DNA from: Oxalobacteraceae sp. CFBP 8761
GTDB taxonomy: Bacteria > Pseudomonadota > Gammaproteobacteria > Burkholderiales > Burkholderiaceae_D
Direction: 5' to 3'
Assembly: GCA_014841595.1 (NCBI GenBank)
Contig: JACYUE010000001.1
Coordinates: 661,654-725,653 of the forward strand
DNA: 64,000 bases
The notes beneath the pieces were generated by a model. It had not been told where the DNA came from. It saw nothing but the letters and a program-made list of their open reading frames with translations, and did not search any database. This document shows positions 54,200 through 62,490 of this stretch, one piece after another. The position numbers and the translations under genes are program-made. How positions within the stretch are numbered: position 1 is the stretch's first letter; every line of letters begins with the position of its first letter.

Positions 54200-55219
54200 A
54201 TGCCCGTCTTTACGCACATTGCCCGCGCCATCGCGGGCCTGAGTCTCGTCCTCGCGCTGGCCCCGGCGCAGGCACAATCGGCCGCCGCGCCAGTCTACGG
54301 CGCCGAACTCGAAGAATTCGCCTATCCTGCACCGACGCAGCAATACCGCTTCACGTCGCAGCGCGTCGACCTGCAGATGACCTATATGGACGTCAAGCCG
54401 GCCAGCCCGAATGGCCGCACCGTCGTCCTCATGCACGGCAAGAACTTCTGCGGCGCGACCTGGGCCGGCACCACCAAGGCACTGAGCGACGCCGGCTACC
54501 GCGTCGTGGTGCCCGATCAGATCGGCTTTTGCAAATCCACCAAGCCGCAGCACTACCAGTACACGTTCCAGCAACTGGCCGACAACACGCGCAAGCTCCT
54601 GGCCTCGATTGGCGTGAAAAAGGCGATCATCATCGGTCACTCGACTGGCGGCATGCTGGCCACGCGCTATGCGCTGATGTATCCCGAACTGACGGACCAG
54701 CTGGTGATGATCAACCCGATCGGCCTGGAAGACTGGAAGAACCTGGGCGTGCCGTCGCTGGGTGTCGATCAGTGGTACGAGCGCGAGCTGAAATTGTCGG
54801 CCGAGCGCGTGCGCGAGTACGAGCGCACGACCTACTACAACGGTCAGTGGAAGCCGGAGTATGAGGTGTGGGTCCAGATGCTGGCCGGGATGTACCGTGG
54901 CAAGGGCAAGGAGCTCGTGGCCTGGAATTCGGCGCTCATCTACGACATGATCTACACGCAGCCGGTCGTGCACGAATTCCCGCTGATCAAAACGCCGACC
55001 TTCCTGCTCATGGGCTTGAAGGACACGACCGCGATCGGCAAGGATGCGGCGCCCGCTGACGTGCGCCCGACACTGGGCAACTACAAGGTGCTGGCCGAGA
55101 CCACGCGCAAAGCAATCCCGGGCTCGGTGCTGGTGACATTCCCCGAGATGGGGCACGCGCCGCAGATGCAGGACCCGGTACAGTTCCACAAGGCGCTGCT
55201 CAAGGGGCTCGTGCGCTGA
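54200..55219 (+). CDS. Exported alpha/beta hydrolase
   Basis: This 339-residue protein has a signal (AIAGLSLVLALAPAQAQ). The nucleophile elbow IIGHSTGGMLA stands near residue 145, preceded by the oxyanion-forming LMHGKNFCGATW. A late histidine in MGHAPQMQDPVQFHKAL completes the triad, with an aspartate in GLKDTTAIG. Family members include epoxide hydrolases and esterases; none is linked to starch by sequence. It sits 61 bases after the amylase, probably in the same transcript, so it might remove acyl groups from substituted sugars. That is speculation from context. Confidence 0.82.
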   Translation: MPVFTHIARAIAGLSLVLALAPAQAQSAAAPVYGAELEEFAYPAPTQQYRFTSQRVDLQMTYMDVKPASPNGRTVVLMHGKNFCGATWAGTTKALSDAGYRVVVPDQIGFCKSTKPQHYQYTFQQLADNTRKLLASIGVKKAIIIGHSTGGMLATRYALMYPELTDQLVMINPIGLEDWKNLGVPSLGVDQWYERELKLSAERVREYERTTYYNGQWKPEYEVWVQMLAGMYRGKGKELVAWNSALIYDMIYTQPVVHEFPLIKTPTFLLMGLKDTTAIGKDAAPADVRPTLGNYKVLAETTRKAIPGSVLVTFPEMGHAPQMQDPVQFHKALLKGLVR

Positions 55220-55264
55220 TCAGCGGCCATTCTTTTGTCATTCGGTCAATGGTATCCTTGTGGT

Positions 55265-57130
55265 ATGACAGAAGACCCTGATCCGAAGAGCAAACCACCG
55301 CGCGCCGCCTTTGCCGACGGCCCGCGCCTGCTGGCCGACATCGGCGCTACCCATGCGCGCCTGGGCCTCGAGACCGCGCCCGGCGTGCTGGGGCAGGTTG
55401 CCGTGCTGTTGTGCGACGACTTCGACGGCATCATCCCGCTGCTGCACGCTTATCTCGAACAGCATCCGGGCGGGCGCATTCACCATGCCGCCTTTGCGCT
55501 GGCCAATCCGATCAGCGGCGATTTCATCCGAATGACCAACCGCGACTGGCAGTTTTCGACGGATGCCGTGCGCCGCGCGCTGGGCCTGTCGACGCTGTTG
55601 ATCGTCAACGACTTCACCGCGCTGGCAATGGCGCTGCCGGGTTTTCAGCCGAAGGACCTGCTGCAGATCGGCGGCGGCGCGCCGCAGACCCATGCCGTCT
55701 CGGGCGTGCTGGGACCGGGCACGGGCCTTGGCGTTTCGGGTGTCATTCCGACCATCGACGGTTTCGTCACGCTGGGCAGCGAGGGCGGGCACGTCAACTT
55801 CGCACCGAGCGACGAGCGCGAGTTCGCGATCCTGCAGTACGCGTGGCGCGAGTGGAAGCATGTGTCGAACGAGCGCCTGATTTCCGGCCCCGGCATCGAA
55901 TTGATCTACCGCGCGCTGGCCGAGCGCAATGGCGTCGCGGCGCCGCCGCGCAGCACCGCCGACATCGTCAGCGCGGCGCTCGATGCGCACGATGCGCTCT
56001 GCCTCGAGGTGCTGGAAACCTTCGCCGGCATGTTGGGCAGCGCGGCCGCGAATCTGGCCGTGACCCTGGGCGCGTTTGGCGGCATGTTCATCGGCGGCGG
56101 CATCGTGCCGCGCATGGGTGCCTGGTTTGCGCAGTCGCCGTTCCGTGCGCGTTTCGAAGCCAAGGGGCGATTCCGGGACTACATCGCCCAGATCCCGACT
56201 TACATCATCATGACGCCCAACCCGGCGCTGTACGGCGTCTCGGCGATCCTGTCCGAGCACCTGCGCGGGCGCAGCGGCGCCAACACGCTCACCGACCGTG
56301 TGCAGCAACTGCTGCACGAGCTCTCGCCGGCCGAGCAGCGCGTGGCCGCGCTCGTGATCGAGCATCCGCGCAAGATGCTGTCCGAGCCGATCGCCGAGAT
56401 CGCGCGCCTGGCCGACGTGAGCCAGCCGACCGTGATCCGCTTCTGCCGTTCGCTGGGCTTCCAGGGCCTGGCCGAATTCAAGCTCAAGTTCGCCGGCAGC
56501 CTGACCGGCACCATCCCCGTGCGCCACAGCCAGGTGCGCATGACCGACAGCACGCATGACCTGTCGGCCAAGGTGATCGACAACACGGTCTCCGCGATCC
56601 TGAAGTTTCGCGATGCGCTCGACGTGCACGCGATCGACCGCGCCATCGAACTGCTGCGGCGCGCGCGCCGGGTCGAGTTCTACGCGCTGGGCAATGCGCG
56701 TGCGGTGGCGCTCGACGGCCAGCACAAGTTCTTCCGCTTCCGCATCCCGGCGGCGTCGTATGGCGATTCGCACCTGCTGAACCTCGCGGCCGGTTTGCTG
56801 GGGCCGGGCGACGTCGTCATCGCCATTTCCACCGGCGGGCAGCTGCCCGAGCTGCTCGAGGCGGTCGACACGGCACGCGCACGCGGCGCTGACATCATCG
56901 CCATCACGGCCAGCCGCTCGCCGCTGGCGAAAAAGGCCAGCGTGTGCCTGGCGGTGGACCACAGCGAAGACAGCACGAGCTTCCTGTCGATGATTTCGCG
57001 CATCCTGCAACTGCTCCTCATCGACATCATGTCGGTCGGGATTTCCCTTGGCACGCAAGGGGAGGGCAGCCCGGACCACCAGGGCGACATCGATGCGCGC
57101 CGACTGCTGATCTCGCATCTGGACATCTGA
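55265..57130 (+). CDS. glk: Bifunctional glucokinase/RpiR-family regulator
   Basis: This 621-residue fusion has an N-terminal glucokinase (about residues 1-345) with LLADIGATHARLGLE, NDFTALAMALPG, the phosphate loop GVLGPGTGLGVSG and the active-site SEGGHVNFAP. A C-terminal RpiR/HexR part adds a helix-turn-helix (LADVSQPTVIRFCRSLGFQG) and a SIS sugar-phosphate binding domain (ISTGGQLPELLEAVDTARARG). Such fusions are known in Burkholderiales. It phosphorylates glucose released from maltodextrins and probably represses genes until glucose 6-phosphate or a related sugar binds. ATG 55265 is used; the longer frame from 55235 overlaps the intergenic region. It closes the plus-strand starch run. Confidence 0.92.
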   Translation: MTEDPDPKSKPPRAAFADGPRLLADIGATHARLGLETAPGVLGQVAVLLCDDFDGIIPLLHAYLEQHPGGRIHHAAFALANPISGDFIRMTNRDWQFSTDAVRRALGLSTLLIVNDFTALAMALPGFQPKDLLQIGGGAPQTHAVSGVLGPGTGLGVSGVIPTIDGFVTLGSEGGHVNFAPSDEREFAILQYAWREWKHVSNERLISGPGIELIYRALAERNGVAAPPRSTADIVSAALDAHDALCLEVLETFAGMLGSAAANLAVTLGAFGGMFIGGGIVPRMGAWFAQSPFRARFEAKGRFRDYIAQIPTYIIMTPNPALYGVSAILSEHLRGRSGANTLTDRVQQLLHELSPAEQRVAALVIEHPRKMLSEPIAEIARLADVSQPTVIRFCRSLGFQGLAEFKLKFAGSLTGTIPVRHSQVRMTDSTHDLSAKVIDNTVSAILKFRDALDVHAIDRAIELLRRARRVEFYALGNARAVALDGQHKFFRFRIPAASYGDSHLLNLAAGLLGPGDVVIAISTGGQLPELLEAVDTARARGADIIAITASRSPLAKKASVCLAVDHSEDSTSFLSMISRILQLLLIDIMSVGISLGTQGEGSPDHQGDIDARRLLISHLDI

Positions 57131-57134
57131 CAGC

Positions 57135-57156
57135 GCATGTCACGCGCATGTCACGC
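57135..57156. repeat. 11-bp tandem duplication
   Basis: GCATGTCACGC occurs twice in tandem just after the glucokinase stop. The rest of the 278-base gap before the GGDEF gene shows no gene. Confidence 0.5.
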
Positions 57157-57408
57157 GCGCTGACGAGAATGCGCTGCATCGGGTCACGCATGGCTTGTGC
57201 GCATGCTTTTGTACCGATGTATCGCTAAAAGTTGTCAAAAAAACGTCAACGCCACGCGACGCACGGGACGGAACGTGTAGTTTCCGCACGGCACTGCGTG
57301 CTACCATTTCATGTGGCTCCCCCAATCCCCGGCGCCGTGTCGACAGGGCCGTCCTGCCTTGTCGTCTCCGCTCCGGACCATGGAAGAGGTTTTATCATCG
57401 TCAGCCAA

Positions 57409-59724
57409 ATGTTAATTGAACAGGCCCGCCTTGCCGCGCTGGCCGAACTGCAGATTCTCGACACCCCTGCCGAGACCCGCTTCGACCGCTTTACCCGCTT
57501 GGCCGCCATGACGTTCGATGTGCCGATTGCGCTGGTGTCGCTGATCGATGCTGAGCGCCAGTGGTTCAAATCGCACCATGGCCTGGAAGCCTCGGAAACC
57601 CCGCGCTCGCTGTCGTTCTGCAGCCACGCGGTACAGGCACGCGCGCTGCTCGTGATCGAGGACGCGGCGCAGGATCCCCGCTTTGCCGAGAACCCGCTGG
57701 TCACCGGCGAGCCGCATATCCGCTTCTACGCCGGCCATCCGGTCTACAGCGATGGCGAAGCCGTGGGCACGCTGTGCATCATCGACCGCGCGCCGCGCCG
57801 TCTGAACCAGGAGCAGCGCCAGGTGCTGGCCGACCTGGCCGGGCTGGTCGAAATCGAAATCAATCACCTGAAGGCAGTCACCGCGCGCATGCTCGCCGAA
57901 CAGGCGCTCAAGTCGCTCAATACCGATCTGGAAGCGCGCATCGTCGCGCGCACCGCCGAACTGGAAGACAAGGTCGGGCAACTGTCGCGCGAAGTGACGC
58001 AGCGCGAAGCGGCCGAAGCGCTGCTGCGCGAGAGCGAAGCCTGGAACCGCACGATCATCGACTCGTCGTTCAGCGGCTTCATTGGCGCCGACAGCAACGG
58101 CGTGGTGGTGGCGTGGAACACGTCGGCCGAGCGCATCTTCGGCTGGTCGGGCGAGTACGCGCGCGGCCGTCAGCTGTCCGAGCTGGTGATGCCGGCGCAG
58201 CAGCGCGAAGCGCATGACGCGAACATCCGCAGCCTGCTCGATACCGGCGCCGGCCCGTACCTGAACCAGAATGTCGAACTGCCGGCGCTGACCCAGAGCG
58301 GGCGCCAGATCACGATCCAGATGACCGTGGCGGCCCACGAGTGGAACGGCGCGCGTTATATCGGCGCCTTCGTCAACGACATCTCGGAGCGCATCCGCAC
58401 GCAGCAGCAGCTGGAAGAAAAACAGGAACTGCTCGACGCGGTGCTCGAATCGATCGATGTCGGTGTGGTCGCCTGCGACGCCGTCGGCAACCTGACGCTG
58501 TTCAACCGCACGGCGCGCGCCTTGCATGGTCACGACCTGAAGGCGATCGCGCCATCGGAATGGCCGCAGTTCTACTCGCTGTATCACGGCGATGGCCAGA
58601 CCGCGATGGCGATGGACGACGTGCCGCTGGTGCGCGCGCTCAAGGGCGAAGTCGTGCGCGACGGCGCGATGGTCATCGCGCCGGCCGGCCGCGCGCCGTA
58701 CACGCTGCTGGCCAGCGGCCGGCCACTGCGCAGCGCTCAGGGCAAGACCCTCGGCGCGGTGGTGGCGATGAAGGACATCACCGAACTGAAGGCATCGCGC
58801 GACCGCCTGGCCGACAGCGAAGAGCGCCTGCGCACGATTACCGACAACCTGCCGGTCCTGATCGCGCATCTCGACCAGGATCACCGCTACATGTTCGCCA
58901 ATGCGGTGCATCAGTCGTGGCTTGGCAAGGCGTCCGAGCAGGTCGTCGGCCAGACCATGGTGGAAGCCTTCGGTGAAGACTTCTACCTGCAGCAGAAGGA
59001 AGCGCTGGACGACGCCTGGCTCGGCAAGGCGTCGCAGTGCGAGCATGACATCGTGCGCAAAAAGCACATCCGCATCGTCCACTCGACCTTCCTGCCGCAT
59101 CTGCGCGACGGCGAAGTGGTGGGCGTGTATATCCTGACGACCGACGCCACCGCCGCCCGCATGCACGAACGCAACCTGCACGCGCTGGCCCATACCGATG
59201 CGCTGACCGGCATCCCGAACCGGCGCCAGTTCGAGCTGGCGCTGCAGGGAGCCGTCGAACGTGCGCCGCAACGCGAGCGCGCCTTTGCCCTGTTCTATCT
59301 CGACATCGATTTCTTCAAGCGGATCAACGATACGTACGGCCACGCGGTGGGCGACATGGTGCTGGTCGAATTTGCGCGGCGCGTGCGCAAGGTGGTGCGC
59401 AGCTCCGACATGGTGGCGCGCCTGGCCGGCGACGAATTCACGGTGCTGCTCGACGAAGTCAATTCGCCGCGCGACGTCGAGCTGGTGGCCAAGAAGATCA
59501 TGCAGGCGATGGAAGCGCCGTTCATGCTCGGCTCCCAGCCAATTTCCGTCAGTGCGACGATCGGCATTGCGCTGGCCGACGCACCGGGCGTGACGGCGCT
59601 GACGATCAGCGAGCTGGCTGACAGCGCCTTGTATGAGGCCAAGGACAAGGGGCGCAACACGTTTGCGATTGCGCGGCTGGCGATGGTGGCGGCGCCGGCG
59701 CCCGTGCTGGAGCACGCTGGCTGA
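57409..59724 (+). CDS. GAF-PAS-GGDEF diguanylate cyclase, soluble
   Basis: This 771-residue signalling protein has an N-terminal GAF domain (RLAALAELQILDTPAETRFD through the FCSHAVQ segment). A short coiled coil comes next, followed by two or three PAS domains (starting near WNRTIIDSSFSGFIGADS, LDAVLESIDVGVVACD and TITDNLPVLIAHLDQDH). The C-terminal GGDEF domain has HTDALTGIPNRRQFE and the active loop AGDEF near residue 674, where the first glycine is alanine. Variant loops of this type can still be active, so activity is likely but untested. No transmembrane segment is seen. ATG 57409 is chosen because the longer frame has no domain content. It converges with the pullulanase gene. Confidence 0.88.
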   Translation: MLIEQARLAALAELQILDTPAETRFDRFTRLAAMTFDVPIALVSLIDAERQWFKSHHGLEASETPRSLSFCSHAVQARALLVIEDAAQDPRFAENPLVTGEPHIRFYAGHPVYSDGEAVGTLCIIDRAPRRLNQEQRQVLADLAGLVEIEINHLKAVTARMLAEQALKSLNTDLEARIVARTAELEDKVGQLSREVTQREAAEALLRESEAWNRTIIDSSFSGFIGADSNGVVVAWNTSAERIFGWSGEYARGRQLSELVMPAQQREAHDANIRSLLDTGAGPYLNQNVELPALTQSGRQITIQMTVAAHEWNGARYIGAFVNDISERIRTQQQLEEKQELLDAVLESIDVGVVACDAVGNLTLFNRTARALHGHDLKAIAPSEWPQFYSLYHGDGQTAMAMDDVPLVRALKGEVVRDGAMVIAPAGRAPYTLLASGRPLRSAQGKTLGAVVAMKDITELKASRDRLADSEERLRTITDNLPVLIAHLDQDHRYMFANAVHQSWLGKASEQVVGQTMVEAFGEDFYLQQKEALDDAWLGKASQCEHDIVRKKHIRIVHSTFLPHLRDGEVVGVYILTTDATAARMHERNLHALAHTDALTGIPNRRQFELALQGAVERAPQRERAFALFYLDIDFFKRINDTYGHAVGDMVLVEFARRVRKVVRSSDMVARLAGDEFTVLLDEVNSPRDVELVAKKIMQAMEAPFMLGSQPISVSATIGIALADAPGVTALTISELADSALYEAKDKGRNTFAIARLAMVAAPAPVLEHAG

Positions 59725-59768
59725 TCCCGCTGCCAGCGATCACCGCGTGGACGGCGTAGCCGTTCACC

Positions 59769-62483
59769 CTACTCGACGAATACGACCGCCGTGCGCGGCG
59801 GCACCGTGAAGGTGCCGCTGGCGCTGTCGAAGCGCGCCTTCAGCGCGCGCTTGTCGGCCGCGCCAGGTGCGCTGTGCACCGGATGCAGCTTCAGGCGCTT
59901 GCCGCGCAGCGTGGCGTCCTTGATCGTGTGCGCCCGTTTGTCGACGTTCACCAGGTAACCCATCCCGGCAAAGCCGGCCCCCGGATAGCCTTTGCCATCG
60001 AGCCAGGCAGCCAGCACGGTCGGCTCCTGCTGCGGCCCCGTATTGAAGAAGCGCAGGCGCGTGTTGATGTCGTCGGCCGTGCGCAGGCGCAGCAGCGTGC
60101 TGCTGGCGCGGATGCGCAGCAGGTCGCGGAACGCGTCGCGCGCGAACGCGATGTCGGCGGGCGCCGGCTTCAGCGCGGCATTGGCCAGCAACGGCTTGAA
60201 CAGCGGCCAGTCTTTGGCATTGTCCGGCGCCGGCGGCAGGCCGGTACCGAAGAAGTTGTCCTGGTAGGTCCAGTCGATGCGGTTGAACCAGTCGCCCGAA
60301 TTGAAGCTGTTGCGGTCCAGCGATTTCGAGCGCAGCGTATCGATGCCGGCGTGGTAATACGCCACGCCCTGGCTGAACGCATTGATCGCCATCCCCAGCA
60401 CCTGCACCCGCGCGCGCTCCGCGCTGCTCGTTGCCACGGGCAGCTTGAGCACGTTGATGTCGTACAGCGTCTGATTGTCGTGGTTCTCGACGTAGTTGAC
60501 CGCCTCACCCGGCTCGCTCGCGTAGCCGGCCGGCTGGTTGCCGCCGTAGACCATGGCCTGCAACTGGCGCACCTGGCCATCGTGCGCCTGCATCGGATAC
60601 GTGCGCACCGAGCCGGCCAGGCCGACGCGGATCAAATCCGCTGCGCGCAGCAGGTCAGCCTTCTTTGCATCGCCGCCAAGGGCGTTCGCGTCGTACACCA
60701 GGCCATTGATATAGCCCTGCTGCCTGATCACGGGCTCGCCCGAGTCGCCGGGCGAGCCGCCGCGCACGGCGTCGCGTGCGCGGTCGCTGAAGGTGCCGAT
60801 GCCGGTGCCGTTCAGCGACAGCTGCGACGCCTGCACGAAGCGCGCGCCGTCGGCCACTTCACCGAAGTTCCAGCCTTCGCCGATCAGTTGCACGTGGCGG
60901 CCCGCCGCCGCATCGACGGCCTGTTGCAGCCGCACCATCGCCTCACGCGGCTGGTGGCCCATCAGGTCGAAGCGGAACGAATCGATCTTGTACTGGCGCG
61001 TCCACAACACCGACGAGTCGATCATCAGCTTGGCCATCATCGTGTTCTCGGTCGCCGTGTTGAAGCAGCAGGTCGACGCTTCGATGCCGCCGACCGCGTT
61101 CAGGCGATGGTAGTAGCCCGGCACCACGCGGTCGAGGATCGATTTTTCTTCCTGGCCGGCGATGAAGGTATGGTTGTAGACGACGTCGGTGCCCACGCGC
61201 AGGCCGGCCTTGTGCAGGTCCATCACCATCTGGCGGAACTCGATGATGCGGCGCGCGCCGTCCTGCGGGTCGCTCGCGTAACTGCCTTCGACGGCGTTGA
61301 AGTGCTGCGGGTCGTAGCCCCAGTTGAAGCAGTCGGTGTGGGCGGTCTTGACCACCAGCGCCTGCTGGCTCTCGCCATCCGGCGCGCCGGCAGGGGCGGG
61401 CTGCGCGCACGCCACTTCGGGGATGCTGCCAATGTCGTACACGGGCAGCAGGTGGATGTCGGTGAGGCCTGCCTGTGCCAGCGCGCGCAGATGCCGCATG
61501 CCGTTCGAATTGGCTTCGCCGAACGCGCCGTACTTGCCGCGTTTGGCCGGCGGCACCGTCTGGTCGATCAGCGAAAAGTCGCGCACGTGCAGTTCGTAGA
61601 TGACCATGTCGGTCTGCGCCTTGACCGTGGCCGGTGGCTGCGTGCCATCCCAGCCGGCGGGCTTCAGGTGCGGCGCGTCCAGGTCGGCGATGTAGCTGCG
61701 TTTGGATTCCGCATTCAGGCTGACCGAATACGGGTCGGTCACGAGATTGCGTACCAGCCCGGCGCCATCGGCGACGACGTCGACCGCGTACTTGTAATAG
61801 GTGCCGGACAAATCGCGCGGGACACTGGCAGCCCAGGCGCCGGTACGGGCGTCCAGTGCCATTGGCAGCACGGCGTTCGCGCGCCCCGTTGCGCTGTCAT
61901 ACGTGCACACCGCGACATCGCGCGCGGTTGGCGCCCACAGCTTGAAATCGGTCTTGCTGCCGGTGGGCGTCGCGCCCATGTCCGGGATGCGTTCAGCCGC
62001 CGCATACAGGTCGTCGAGCGCGCCGGCCGCCTGCACGCGCGTTGCGTCGCGCACGGTGCCATCCGGGTTCTCGTGGACCAGCACCAGCTGTTCGCGGTGC
62101 AGGGCAGGCAGGCGCGCCAGGTCGGCTTCCTGCACGCTCAGGGTCGGGCCGCTGGCGACCCATTTGAAGCGGGTGGCGACGGCTTGCGGCACCGCGACGC
62201 GCGAGACGGCCAGCGCGATCGAACCGGCGCTGCCGGTGACCTTGCTGCCGGCCGTGGCCTGGATGCCGCCGGCAGGGGAGTGGTACAGCCGATACACGCC
62301 ATCGGCAGCCGCGCCGGGCCAGCGCACGAGGCGGCGGTCGAGCCAGACGGCGCGCGCATCGAGCTTGGTGGCGGAGGCGCTGAGCACCTCCTGGAAGGCC
62401 GGACTGTCGCAGGTGGCGAGAGGAACAGCAGCGTACGCGCTGGAGGACAGCGATGCTGCCAGCAGGACAAGGTGACGTTTCAT
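59769..62483 (-). CDS. pulA: Pullulanase-type alpha-1,6-glucosidase (GH13)
   Basis: This 904-residue exported debranching enzyme has a signal peptide (HLVLLAASLSSSAYAA). An N-terminal region and a CBM48-type domain (DFKLWAPTARDVAVC) precede the GH13 barrel. Pullulanase signatures include the loop YDPQHFNAVEGSYASDP. Catalytic residues are the nucleophile in FRFDLMGHQ near 504, the acid in LIGEGWNFG near 535, and the aspartate in VENHDNQTL near 667. A C-terminal beta domain follows. It cleaves alpha-1,6 branch points in amylopectin or pullulan. The gene begins eight bases after the POT transporter stop, so they share a transcript. No lipobox is seen, so it is a soluble periplasmic or secreted form. 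Confidence 0.9.
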   Translation of the reverse strand: MKRHLVLLAASLSSSAYAAVPLATCDSPAFQEVLSASATKLDARAVWLDRRLVRWPGAAADGVYRLYHSPAGGIQATAGSKVTGSAGSIALAVSRVAVPQAVATRFKWVASGPTLSVQEADLARLPALHREQLVLVHENPDGTVRDATRVQAAGALDDLYAAAERIPDMGATPTGSKTDFKLWAPTARDVAVCTYDSATGRANAVLPMALDARTGAWAASVPRDLSGTYYKYAVDVVADGAGLVRNLVTDPYSVSLNAESKRSYIADLDAPHLKPAGWDGTQPPATVKAQTDMVIYELHVRDFSLIDQTVPPAKRGKYGAFGEANSNGMRHLRALAQAGLTDIHLLPVYDIGSIPEVACAQPAPAGAPDGESQQALVVKTAHTDCFNWGYDPQHFNAVEGSYASDPQDGARRIIEFRQMVMDLHKAGLRVGTDVVYNHTFIAGQEEKSILDRVVPGYYHRLNAVGGIEASTCCFNTATENTMMAKLMIDSSVLWTRQYKIDSFRFDLMGHQPREAMVRLQQAVDAAAGRHVQLIGEGWNFGEVADGARFVQASQLSLNGTGIGTFSDRARDAVRGGSPGDSGEPVIRQQGYINGLVYDANALGGDAKKADLLRAADLIRVGLAGSVRTYPMQAHDGQVRQLQAMVYGGNQPAGYASEPGEAVNYVENHDNQTLYDINVLKLPVATSSAERARVQVLGMAINAFSQGVAYYHAGIDTLRSKSLDRNSFNSGDWFNRIDWTYQDNFFGTGLPPAPDNAKDWPLFKPLLANAALKPAPADIAFARDAFRDLLRIRASSTLLRLRTADDINTRLRFFNTGPQQEPTVLAAWLDGKGYPGAGFAGMGYLVNVDKRAHTIKDATLRGKRLKLHPVHSAPGAADKRALKARFDSASGTFTVPPRTAVVFVE

Positions 62484-62490
62484 GGACCGC

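Noticed and set aside
57232..57408. N-terminal extension of the GAF-PAS-GGDEF protein
   Set aside because: The 59 extra codons have no domain or signal and lie in a promoter-like region; the GAF domain begins right after ATG 57409.
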